Assembly (NCBI GenBank): GCA_025060675.1
Contig: JANXBI010000072.1
Coordinates: 1 to 13,858 of the forward strand
Source: Candidatus Caldatribacterium sp.
Lineage (GTDB): Bacteria; Atribacterota; Atribacteria; Atribacterales; Caldatribacteriaceae
Reading direction: 5' to 3'
DNA: 13,858 bases
Part shown: positions 1-5,942 of the stretch, in pieces
Numbering within the stretch: the first letter of the stretch is position 1
Layout: each line of letters starts with the position of its first letter
Program-made: the position numbers and the translations under genes
The notes under the pieces: model-generated
What the model saw: the letters and a program-made list of their open reading frames with translations, nothing else
Database searches by the model: none
Told to the model about the DNA's origin: nothing

Positions 1-644
1 TCGACCCGGAGAACACTTTCACCGTTCCCAGAGAACACACTGTCTATGGTATTGTGGACATGATGGCCCACGTGTTTGAGCAGTACTTCCACAAAACCCC
101 TGAAACCCCGCTTCAGGACCGTCTCGCTGAGGGCATCATGAGGACCATCATTGAGTACACTCCGAGAGTTCTCGCGAACCCCCAAGATTACGATGCTCGG
201 GCAACCATCATGTGGTGTGGGACAATTGCCCTTAACCATCTTCTTGAGGCAGGGGTGGTAGGAGATTGGGCCACGCATCGGATGGAACTTGAGTTAAGTG
301 GTGTTTACGATATCCCTCATGGAGCAGGGTTGGCTATTCTTTTCCCTCAGTGGATGGAGTACGTACTACCTCTTATCCCTCATAAATTCGCCCAGTTCGC
401 TGAGAGGGTGTGGGGAATTCCTCGAAATGGCCGAAGCGACAGAGAACTTGGTAAAGCCGGTATCACCAGGACACGGGAATGGTTCCGCGAAATAGGTGCT
501 CCGGTGACGCTTCGGGAAGTAGGCATTGGCGAAGAGCGACTCGAGGAGATGGCCGAACGGGTAGCACAGAGGGGACCTATTGGTACAGTGAAGGTTCTCA
601 CAAAGGAGGATATCCTCGCTATTTACCGGTACTCTCTGCAATAG
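1..644 (+). CDS. Iron-containing alcohol dehydrogenase, butanol dehydrogenase-like (3' part, 5' end outside window)
   Basis: The reading frame is open from the window edge (first full codon at base 3) to TAG at 642-644. It encodes about 213 residues, roughly the C-terminal half of a ~390-residue enzyme. The family reduces aldehydes to alcohols with NAD(P)H in the cytoplasm, using Fe(II) or another divalent metal. The visible part starts in the helical domain (DPENTF near the edge, then YGIVDMMAHVFEQYF) and contains HRMELELSG and YDIPHGAGLAILFP. The two His codons at 276-278 and 318-320 lie 14 residues apart. That is the spacing of the last two metal-binding His in the butanol dehydrogenase (BDH/YqhD) group, so the metal site looks intact on this side. 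The usual EHELS reads ELELS here; that His is not a metal ligand in my recollection. Exact substrate cannot be told. The gene converges on the FGGY kinase at 670-2130. Confidence 0.9.
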   Translation, partial: DPENTFTVPREHTVYGIVDMMAHVFEQYFHKTPETPLQDRLAEGIMRTIIEYTPRVLANPQDYDARATIMWCGTIALNHLLEAGVVGDWATHRMELELSGVYDIPHGAGLAILFPQWMEYVLPLIPHKFAQFAERVWGIPRNGRSDRELGKAGITRTREWFREIGAPVTLREVGIGEERLEEMAERVAQRGPIGTVKVLTKEDILAIYRYSLQ

Positions 645-676
645 CTCAGGATCCTCAAGGGATCCTGAGCTATTGC
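638..676. terminator. 17-bp perfect palindrome between convergent genes
   Basis: Bases 638-654 pair exactly with 660-676 around a 5-base loop (TCAAG). The dehydrogenase stop TAG (642-644) lies in the left arm and the kinase stop (670-672, minus strand) in the right arm. A hairpin can form in either transcript, so it can serve as a two-way 3' end. There is no T-run directly after the stem on either strand, so it may act as a transcript-stabilising end or depend on Rho rather than being a classic intrinsic terminator. Confidence 0.7.
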
Positions 677-2130
677 CCCCTTATGTATCCTCGTTTTTGG
701 CATTCCTCTTTAAAGCGATGGTATTGTTCTTCGTAACGGGTCGCAAGATTCTTTTCAGGGTCCTCTTGTGCTACGATGTGCACCATACTCTGTATGGCTT
801 GCGATATGTCCCCAAAGAGAGGACAAGCAGCCATAATGCAAGCACCCATAGCAGCATCAGGGAACTTAGGAAGGTAGAGAGGGAGATTAGCAATGTTTGC
901 ACGAATCCTCCTCCAGATGGCACTCTTTGAGCCGCTTCCTGAAACAAAAACCCGTTGTATCTTCGTCGCGCCTAAGGTTTCGAGGAGCTCGAAACCGTAG
1001 CGCTCCACGTATCCTACACCTTCGAGGCAAGCAGCGTAGAATTCAAGATCGGTTTTCCGTTCCCCAACGACGAAGAATTCTGCATGAGGATGGGCAAAGG
1101 GAAAGCGCTCTCCCTTGCGGATGAGGGGATACACAAGGAGAGGAGATGGAAGGGGTAACTGAGCAACTTTCTCATCCCAACTTGCCAAGTTCTCTTTTGG
1201 AAAGAAATGACTTAAACATTCTCCACCAGTATTTGATGCCCCTCCTGGGAGCCAAAAACCCTTGGGATGAAGATGGCAGTATACTCTTCCTCGAGGATCC
1301 TTAATGTGGCGCTCAGAGATGCTTCGCACGACGAGCGTTGTTCCAAGAGTTGAGGAAGCATCCCCCGGTCTTTCTGCTCCCGAAGCGTAGAAAGCTGCTG
1401 TACCATCGGTTGCTCCTGCGGTGACAAGGAGTTTCGGAGAGAGGTGCCACTCTCTTGCAAGTGAAGACCTTAGCGTTCCTACAATTTCACCGCTTTTTAC
1501 GACGACCCGGGGGAGCTTTTCAGAGGGAATTCCCAACTTCTCGATGAAAGATGGCCACCGGTTTTCCATGAGGTCATACCCCATTTTCAGAGTGTTCGAA
1601 ATATCCGACACTCCCCAATGGCCGGTGAGGTGTCCAAGAAGGTAATCGGTGGGGTGGAGGAACAACGCAGTTTTATCAAATACCTCGGGGAGATTTTGCC
1701 GAATCCAGAGGACTTTGCAAAGAGCAAAGGACGGGTCAAAGCAGTACCCTAAACGTTTAGTAAAATCATGAGCTACTTCGTTCACAAAGCTTGCTTCCTC
1801 TTGCGCTCGAGAGTCGTTGTACATAAGAGCGTTCATAAGGGGTGTCCCTAAAGTATCGACGGGTATAATCGTTCCCGAGGTGGAAGTGACCGAAAGAGCT
1901 CTAAGGGATTCTCGGGAGTACCCCAAAGAATCAAGGAGCGTAAGGGCCTTTGTTATGCATCGTTTTGTTTTTTCCCACCACTCCATGGGATCTTGTTCAA
2001 AGCGCCGTTCTTCTTGAAGGGAGAATTCTATAGGTTCTTTTTCCTCGGCTACTACCTCTCCCTTCAGCGTGGCAATCATTGCACGAACTCCTTGAGTTCC
2101 AAGATCAATCCCAAGAACAAGGGTTTCCAC
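670..2130 (-). CDS. FGGY-family carbohydrate kinase, possibly D-ribulokinase-like
   Basis: A cytoplasmic ATP-dependent sugar kinase of about 486 residues, the normal FGGY length. The N-terminal phosphate-binding motif GIDLGTQGVRA lies near residues 6-17. The catalytic Asp is in AGATDGT (about residue 242), and SSTLGTT and FVSGSGSKSAIW in the C-terminal lobe bind ATP. Where xylulokinases have ISGQMHG, this protein has TSTSGTIIPVD followed by ALMYNDSRA and later NTLKMGYD. These resemble the D-ribulokinase-like branch (SePSK / plant XK-1) rather than true xylulokinase; that assignment is inference from remembered motifs. I chose GTG at 2130 because AAGGGAG (2145-2139) sits 8 nt upstream. A GTG at 2139 overlaps that ribosome-binding site and would add three residues. 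It is transcribed alone, divergent from ribU, so no pathway partner is visible. Confidence 0.87.
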   Translation of the reverse strand: METLVLGIDLGTQGVRAMIATLKGEVVAEEKEPIEFSLQEERRFEQDPMEWWEKTKRCITKALTLLDSLGYSRESLRALSVTSTSGTIIPVDTLGTPLMNALMYNDSRAQEEASFVNEVAHDFTKRLGYCFDPSFALCKVLWIRQNLPEVFDKTALFLHPTDYLLGHLTGHWGVSDISNTLKMGYDLMENRWPSFIEKLGIPSEKLPRVVVKSGEIVGTLRSSLAREWHLSPKLLVTAGATDGTAAFYASGAERPGDASSTLGTTLVVRSISERHIKDPRGRVYCHLHPKGFWLPGGASNTGGECLSHFFPKENLASWDEKVAQLPLPSPLLVYPLIRKGERFPFAHPHAEFFVVGERKTDLEFYAACLEGVGYVERYGFELLETLGATKIQRVFVSGSGSKSAIWRRIRANIANLPLYLPKFPDAAMGACIMAACPLFGDISQAIQSMVHIVAQEDPEKNLATRYEEQYHRFKEECQKRGYIRGQ

Positions 2131-2138
2131 AATATCCA

Positions 2139-2145
2139 CTCCCTT
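2139..2145 (-). promoter_or_regulatory. Ribosome-binding site that decides the kinase start
   Basis: AAGGGAG on the minus strand lies 8 nt before GTG at 2130 and overlaps the alternative GTG at 2139. This spacing favours the downstream start. Confidence 0.65.
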
Positions 2146-2160
2146 GAACAGTCTTCTTTT

Positions 2161-2169
2161 ATTGTATCA
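2161..2169 (-). promoter_or_regulatory. Candidate extended -10 promoter of the FGGY kinase
   Basis: On the minus strand TGATACAAT reads as an extended -10 (TGn plus TACAAT, 5 of 6 to consensus). No good -35 lies 16-18 nt upstream, which is common for extended -10 promoters. Start of transcription would be near 2154, giving a very short leader before the ribosome-binding site at 2145-2139. Confidence 0.4.
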
Positions 2170-2281
2170 GGTTCTGCGAAAAAGCAGTGGCGAAGCTGTA
2201 GAGATCACTTATGGGATGTGGTGACAAGACTTTCTTTGCTGCTCGGTGTGTTGGTTCTTGCGTGATGTTTTTGTCTTCGGG

Positions 2282-2351
2282 GGAATCGAAAGACGTCTCC
2301 TGAAGGAACGCTAGGAGACGTCTTTCGATTCCTAGGGGTGTGGTTTTTTTT
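2282..2351 (+). other. 20-bp perfect hairpin with distal T-run, function unknown
   Basis: Bases 2282-2301 pair perfectly with 2313-2332 around an 11-base loop, and eight T (2344-2351) follow after an 11-base gap. Each arm holds the self-complementary octamer AGACGTCT (2291-2298 and 2316-2323). It lies between the kinase promoter and the ribU promoter, with no gene on the plus strand upstream for it to terminate. The gap makes it a poor standard terminator. It could end a small unannotated transcript, insulate the divergent promoters, or be a relic of a mobile element. Confidence 0.55.
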
Positions 2352-2361
2352 CCAGGAAAGT

Positions 2362-2390
2362 TTGACTTTCCCCGCGATGTGAGGTATAAT
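2362..2390 (+). promoter_or_regulatory. Sigma-70-type promoter for the FMN riboswitch-ribU unit
   Basis: TTGACT (2362-2367) and TATAAT (2385-2390) are separated by 17 bases, close to perfect consensus. Transcription would start near 2397, about 10 bases before the P1 stem of the riboswitch. Confidence 0.85.
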
Positions 2391-2406
2391 CCTTCAAAAA
2401 CAAAAA

Positions 2407-2536
2407 CTTCTTCAGGGCAGGGTGAGGGAGAACACCCAATTCCCGACCGGCGGTGAAAGCCCGCGAGCCCTCTCTTCAAGAGGGTTGACTCGGTGGAATT
2501 CCGGGGCCGACGGTACAGTCCGGATGGGAGAAGAAG
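2407..2536 (+). ncRNA. FMN riboswitch (RFN element)
   Basis: The conserved RFN blocks are all present in order: GGGCAGGGTG, then ATTCCCGACCGGCGGTGAAA, GCCCGCGAGCC, a variable stem (CCCTCTCTTCAAGAGGG), TTGACTCGGTGGAATTCCGG, GCCGACGGTACAGTCCGGAT and GGGAGAAGAAG. P1 forms from CTTCTTC (2407-2413) and GAAGAAG (2530-2536). FMN binding is known to stabilise P1 and turn off riboflavin synthesis or transport genes. Here it lies directly before ribU and is followed by an intrinsic terminator, so control is probably by transcription attenuation. Confidence 0.97.
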
Positions 2537-2553
2537 TTATATGGTGCGCCCTC

Positions 2554-2590
2554 AAGCCCTGAAGGCTCTCTGCTTTCAGGGTTTTCTTTT
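2554..2590 (+). terminator. Intrinsic terminator, expression platform of the FMN riboswitch
   Basis: Bases 2557-2566 pair with 2572-2581 (one G-U) around a 5-base loop. Weaker A-U pairs extend the stem to 2554/2584, and the run TTTTCTTTT ends near 2590. The 5' arm CCCTGAAG (2557-2564) is also exactly complementary to CTTCAGGG at 2410-2417 in and beside riboswitch P1. That offers an alternative antiterminator pairing when P1 is not held by FMN. Confidence 0.88.
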
Positions 2591-2619
2591 GCCCTGGAAA
2601 AGAAAAGGAGGCCCTTTCC

Positions 2620-3180
2620 ATGCGGAAGTATTTCATCTACGTTGGTACCTTTGCTGCTCTGTCGCTTGTGCTTGACCTTTTCATTCATTTTCCCTTGATC
2701 CCTGCTGCTTCCTTCCTCCTGTATCGGCCAGGGGACATTCCCCTGCTTATGGTAAGCTTTAAGTTCGGACCAGCGGTAGCGCTCGGGGCTACGGCTCTTG
2801 TAGCGGTGCTTTTTGCGCTCATCACTGGACAGGGTGGTCCTTGGGGAATGTTTATGTACTTCCTTGCTTGCGGAACTTTTGTTGGTATTGCAGGGTGGAC
2901 ATATCAGCGAAACCGAACTCGTCAAGGGGCTTTCGTTGGGCTTGTCTTGGGACTTTTCATCATGACCGGGGTTATGATTCTTGCGAATCTCGTTGTGACT
3001 CCGCTTTACCTTGGGGTTCCTCGAAACGTTGTCCTTGGCATGATTCTTCCTGTTATTGCGCCCTTTAATCTCCTGAAGGGGGCACTGAACGCGGCGGTGA
3101 CGCTTCTCATTTACAAGAAAGTGAGTGCTTTCTTAGAGGGAACAGTGACTGTGAGGACAGCTCCCCGAGAGCTCAAGTGA
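2620..3180 (+). CDS. ribU: Riboflavin ECF transporter S component (RibU type)
   Basis: A very hydrophobic 186-residue protein with about five to six membrane segments, the size and character of ECF transporter substrate-binding (S) subunits. The motif RPGDIPLLMVSFKFGP (about residues 36-51) corresponds to the DIP segment of RibU proteins. S components bind the vitamin and work with a shared energising module (two ATPases and a T subunit), not encoded in this window. The start is ATG at 2620 with AAGGAGG (2605-2611) 8 nt before it. The FMN riboswitch and terminator directly upstream make riboflavin or a related flavin the expected substrate and explain regulation: high FMN stops transcription before the gene. 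The 3' end overlaps the opposing methyltransferase gene by 48 bases. Confidence 0.9.
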   Translation: MRKYFIYVGTFAALSLVLDLFIHFPLIPAASFLLYRPGDIPLLMVSFKFGPAVALGATALVAVLFALITGQGGPWGMFMYFLACGTFVGIAGWTYQRNRTRQGAFVGLVLGLFIMTGVMILANLVVTPLYLGVPRNVVLGMILPVIAPFNLLKGALNAAVTLLIYKKVSAFLEGTVTVRTAPRELK

Positions 3181-3663
3181 GAGGAGGAGGATTTTGTACC
3201 GAAGCCCATAGCCTGAGAAGCCTCCAAGGTTGTACTTGCCTACCACCCGATGACAGGGGATAAAAAGGGGTAAGGGATTTCTCCCAAGTGCCCTTCCCAC
3301 AGCACGCGATGCGTGGGGAAGGGCAATTTTTTTAGCGATATCCTTGTAGGTGAGTGTTGTCCCATAGGGAATCCGGGCCACGGCATCGAAGGTTCTCCTT
3401 GTGAACAGAGGAAAGCGTTCCAAAGCAAGAGGATACGAGAGGGTGACACGCATTCCTTCAAAGTACGCCTGTATGGTTTCTACAATCGCAGGAAAGGGAG
3501 GGAGAGCTTCTTGAAAGCTATCTTTTTTCACTCCCCATCGGTCGAGTTGGGCAAGGAGATTTTCTTCAGTTTTTTGGGGAAGAATGAAGAGTTCGATTTT
3601 CTCACGCCATCCAAGAAGACTCAAGCCCAACCTTGTGGAGATGAAGCACACAGAGAGTACCAT
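3133..3663 (-). CDS. ogt: Methylated-DNA--[protein]-cysteine S-methyltransferase
   Basis: A suicide DNA-repair protein that moves alkyl groups from O6-alkylguanine to its own cysteine. It has 176 residues, typical for the Ogt/MGMT family. The catalytic motif is FIPCHRVVGK with Cys137. Before it come the helix-turn-helix region with ARIPYGTTLTYKDIAKKI (residues 96-113), the SRAVGRALGRNP segment with the probable arginine finger Arg120, and the Asn of GRNP. After it come GGFSGYG and a Glu near residue 164 suited to the charge relay. The ATG at 3663 is chosen because AGAGGAGA (3678-3671) lies 7 nt upstream; a longer reading frame from 3705 would run through the promoter. The last 48 bases, encoding a family-atypical tail SGSCPHSHCSL, overlap the ribU 3' end on the other strand. 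No methyl-sensing (Ada) domain is present. Confidence 0.93.
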   Translation of the reverse strand: MVLSVCFISTRLGLSLLGWREKIELFILPQKTEENLLAQLDRWGVKKDSFQEALPPFPAIVETIQAYFEGMRVTLSYPLALERFPLFTRRTFDAVARIPYGTTLTYKDIAKKIALPHASRAVGRALGRNPLPLFIPCHRVVGKYNLGGFSGYGLRYKILLLSLELSGSCPHSHCSL

Positions 3664-3664
3664 G

Positions 3665-3692
3665 TTTACTTCTCCTCTTTTCTGCGTATAAT
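3665..3692 (+). promoter_or_regulatory. Promoter of the tryptophan T-box operon
   Basis: TTTACT (3665-3670) and TATAAT (3687-3692) have a 16-base spacer. Transcription would start near 3699, before stem I of the T-box. The -35 lies in the ogt leader, immediately beside its start codon, so this promoter overlaps the opposing one. Confidence 0.6.
3671..3678 (-). promoter_or_regulatory. Ribosome-binding site that decides the ogt start
   Basis: AGAGGAGA on the minus strand lies 7 nt before ATG at 3663, which fixes the start 14 codons downstream of the first in-frame start codon. Confidence 0.7.
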
Positions 3693-3716
3693 AAAAGTAG
3701 CCCAAGAGAAGGTCAA
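3688..3716 (-). promoter_or_regulatory. Promoter of the methyltransferase gene
   Basis: On the minus strand TTGACC (3716-3711) and TATTAT (3693-3688) are separated by 17 bases. The -10 overlaps, on the other strand, the -10 of the T-box operon promoter (3687-3692). Confidence 0.65.
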
Positions 3717-3724
3717 TACTGGGA

Positions 3725-3945
3725 GGCTGATGACGGGAACGAGTAGTTCTCGGGTGTCCTCCTCAGAGAGCCGGGGAGAGGTGGAAGCCTGGTGGGGGAA
3801 CGAGAGCGAATGGGTCCCTGAGGAGTAGGCCGAAAAAGAGTAGGCTGTGCCGTCTCCCTCGATAAGGGAAAGAGTGGGGCGTGAAGGCCCAAGAAGGGTG
3901 GCACCGCGAGCAAACCCCTCGTCCCTGCGGCGAGGGGTTTCTTTT
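3725..3945 (+). ncRNA. T-box riboswitch specific for tRNA-Trp
   Basis: The T-box sequence AAGGGTGGCACCGCG is at 3894-3908, and its 3' antiterminator partner CGTCCCT at 3920-3926. In stem I the loop-E pair AGTA (3742-3745) and GAA (3808-3810) flanks the specifier. The helix GTTCTCG/CGAGAGC (3746-3752 with 3801-3807) lies above it and GGGA/TCCC (3735-3738 with 3815-3818) below. This puts the specifier codon at 3811-3813, TGG, for tryptophan. The bulge reads UGGC (3899-3902); its C pairs with discriminator base G73, which bacterial tRNA-Trp carries. An AGAGAG bulge (3765-3770) and a GGAAGC-containing distal loop (near 3783-3788) complete stem I. Uncharged tRNA-Trp should stabilise the antiterminator and switch on the operon downstream. 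Confidence 0.95.
3912..3945 (+). terminator. Intrinsic terminator of the T-box leader
   Basis: AAACCCCTCG (3912-3921) pairs with CGAGGGGTTT (3931-3940) around a 9-base loop and is followed by CTTTT. The antiterminator strand at 3920-3926 overlaps its 5' arm and loop, so the two folds exclude each other. Confidence 0.9.
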
Positions 3946-3968
3946 GTAAAAAACGGAGGGGGGTTTGT

Positions 3969-4982
3969 ATGAAGAGAATATGTCTTGTGTGTGTTTTGAT
4001 TGGAATTGTGCTTTTGGGTTTTGCCCTTGGGGTAGAAGGGCAAGAGAAGATTCGCATTGGGATTATGCAGATCATCGATCATCCAGCCCTCAACGCTGTA
4101 CGTCAAGGGTTCATCGATGCTATGAAAGAAGTTTACGGGTATGTGGAGGGAGAAAACATTGTATATGACGTCCAGTCTGCTCAAGGAGATATTGCAACGG
4201 CAAACACAATTGCTCGGAAGTTCGTTACCGAGAAAGTCGACCTTATCCTCTCTATCGCCACTCCCACCTCTCAAGCTGCGGTTAATGCCACTAAAGATAT
4301 CCCCATTGTGTTCTCTGCGGTTACCGATCCATTGAGTGCAGGTCTTGTGAAAAGCCTTGAGCGTCCCGGTGGGAATGTGACCGGGATCTCTGACATGACG
4401 CCAGTAGCTCGCCAAATCGCGCTTATCAAATTTCTCTTTCCCGAGGCGAAACGCATTGGGACACTCTACAACGCTGGAGAAGTTAACTCTGTGGTTACCA
4501 ATGAGCTCGCCAAAAAGGCTTGTTCGGAGCTCGGTCTTGAACTTGTTGAGGCAACGGTAGCAAGCACAGCTGATGTAGCCATAGCTGCCCAATCCTTGGT
4601 GGGTAAAGTTGACGCTATTTACGTTTCTACGGACAATACTGTGGTGAGCGCTCTTGATGCTGTTGGAAGTGTGTGTCTTGCGAACAAGATTCCTCTTGTT
4701 CTTGCTGATCCGACAACGGTTGGTAAAGGGGCACTTTGCGCGCTTGGATTCGATTACTATCTCCATGGCAGACAAACCGCTGACATTGTAGCGAGGATTC
4801 TCAAAGGTGAGAAACCTGGAGATATTCCGGTAGAATTCGCAAAGAAACTCTCTCTTCTTGTCAATCCTAAGACGGTTGAGGCTCTCGGGCTTTCTCAAAC
4901 AGATCTTAACGCAAAGTTTCACGAGTTTGTGGAAGTCATGAAAAAAGAAGGTGTCGAGGTCACCCTGGGCACATTGGAGTAA
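3969..4982 (+). CDS. trpX: ABC transporter substrate-binding protein, TrpX type
   Basis: A 337-residue exported binding protein of the COG2984 (ABC-type uncharacterised/tryptophan-type) family. It has a signal peptide: a basic start MKR, a hydrophobic stretch over about residues 4-21, and a likely signal peptidase I site near VEG-QEK. No lipobox Cys is evident, which is unusual for a binding protein in a Gram-positive cell but fine for a diderm. The mature part begins IRIGIMQIIDHPALNAVRQG and has the family segments SIATPTSQAAVNATKDIPIVFSAV, GGNVTGISD and ADPTTVGKGALCALGFDYY, as in two-lobed periplasmic binding folds. The start is ATG at 3969 after CGGAGGGGGG. The tryptophan T-box directly upstream points to tryptophan or a precursor as ligand; families with this architecture under Trp T-boxes have been named trpXYZ. 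The ligand is inferred, not proven. Confidence 0.88.
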   Translation: MKRICLVCVLIGIVLLGFALGVEGQEKIRIGIMQIIDHPALNAVRQGFIDAMKEVYGYVEGENIVYDVQSAQGDIATANTIARKFVTEKVDLILSIATPTSQAAVNATKDIPIVFSAVTDPLSAGLVKSLERPGGNVTGISDMTPVARQIALIKFLFPEAKRIGTLYNAGEVNSVVTNELAKKACSELGLELVEATVASTADVAIAAQSLVGKVDAIYVSTDNTVVSALDAVGSVCLANKIPLVLADPTTVGKGALCALGFDYYLHGRQTADIVARILKGEKPGDIPVEFAKKLSLLVNPKTVEALGLSQTDLNAKFHEFVEVMKKEGVEVTLGTLE

Positions 4983-4995
4983 AGCTGGAAATACA

Positions 4996-5028
4996 AAGCG
5001 CAGGAACTATGGTACAGTTCCTGCGCTT
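4996..5028 (+). other. 13-bp perfect hairpin between trpX and trpY
   Basis: AAGCGCAGGAACT (4996-5008) pairs exactly with AGTTCCTGCGCTT (5016-5028) around a 7-base loop. No T-run follows; instead the permease ribosome-binding site begins at 5030. Hairpins at this place in binding-protein operons are known to protect the upstream message from 3' exonucleases, so excess binding protein is made. That role is inferred here. Confidence 0.75.
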
Positions 5029-5042
5029 AGAGAGGAGGTATT

Positions 5043-5942
5043 TTGATTCAGGAATTTTTCCTCTACAGTGTTCAGGAGGGTTTGCTCTTTGGAATTCTAG
5101 CTCTTGGGGTCTTTATCACATTTCGTTGCCTGAATTTCCCTGACCTCACAGTCGATGGAAGCTATCCTTTGGGGGCGGCAGTTTTTGCCCTTATGATGTA
5201 TCGAGGGTATGGACCGTGGGTTGGGATTTGCGCTGCCCTTGGTGCAGGGGCGGTAGCGGGACTTTTCACCGGTTTCCTGCATACTTTCTCTCGAATTCCT
5301 GCACTCCTTTCTGGTATCTTAACCATGATTTGTCTTTATTCCGTCAATCTTCGGATTATGGGGAGACCAAACCTCTCCCTTTCTGAGCATCTTGGACATC
5401 GTACTCTTTTTGTTATCCTCCGGGATATTTTTCCTTCCATTCCTGAGGTATATGTCCGCTTTCTGTTTCTCTGTGTCCTTGTCTTTCTCCTCAAACTTCT
5501 CCTTGACGTATTTCTGCAAACTGAGATCGGTCTTTCTATTCGGGCTACAGGGGATAACGAGATCCTTGTGGCGACTCAAGGCATCGATCCGGATAATATG
5601 AAACTCGTGGGTATAAGCCTTTCTAACGCTCTTGTTGCTTTTGCGGGGGCTATGTTTGCCCAGTACCAAGGTTTTGTGGATGTTAACATGGGTATTGGGA
5701 TGGTGATTTCTGGCCTTGCCTCGGTTATTGTTGGCGAGGTGTTGCTTCGAGGGAAAACAATCTTTATTACGACGCTTCAGGTAATTATCGGTTCGGTAGC
5801 ATACCGTTTGGCAACTGCTATTGCTCTGAATTGGGGGTACAACATCGGATTTAAACCCTATGATTTGAAGCTTTTGACTGGACTCTTGGTGATTCTGATT
5901 CTTTCTTTTCCTGTCCTTAGAGAGAAATTGGGAAAAGCGTGA
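5043..5942 (+). CDS. trpY: ABC transporter permease, TrpY type
   Basis: A 299-residue integral membrane protein with about eight to nine hydrophobic segments, of the COG4120 permease family that partners COG2984 binding proteins. The N-terminal segment GLLFGILALGVFITFRCLNFPDLTVDGSYPLG (seen across residues 14-45) is characteristic. The RATGDNEILVATQGID loop (about residues 169-184) is where such permeases are expected to contact the ATPase. The start is TTG at 5043, with AGAGGAGG (5031-5038) ahead of it. The rare start codon, together with the hairpin just upstream, fits lower expression than the binding protein. The stop overlaps the ATPase start (GTGA), implying translational coupling. Confidence 0.88.
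   Translation: MIQEFFLYSVQEGLLFGILALGVFITFRCLNFPDLTVDGSYPLGAAVFALMMYRGYGPWVGICAALGAGAVAGLFTGFLHTFSRIPALLSGILTMICLYSVNLRIMGRPNLSLSEHLGHRTLFVILRDIFPSIPEVYVRFLFLCVLVFLLKLLLDVFLQTEIGLSIRATGDNEILVATQGIDPDNMKLVGISLSNALVAFAGAMFAQYQGFVDVNMGIGMVISGLASVIVGEVLLRGKTIFITTLQVIIGSVAYRLATAIALNWGYNIGFKPYDLKLLTGLLVILILSFPVLREKLGKA

Noticed and set aside
2218..2265. 15-codon hydrophobic open frame as a small gene
   Set aside because: No convincing ribosome-binding site or promoter, and too short to judge; kept only as a comment on the unexplained spacer.
2476..2925. 149-codon minus-strand frame across the FMN riboswitch and ribU
   Set aside because: It overlaps a conserved RNA element and a convincing gene on the other strand, and its sequence has no family features.
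3666..4922. 418-codon open frame on the minus strand opposite trpX
   Set aside because: It lies antisense to a well-supported binding-protein gene and the T-box, has no recognisable domain, and its sequence is rich in Asn, Arg, Cys and His as expected from reading the wrong strand.
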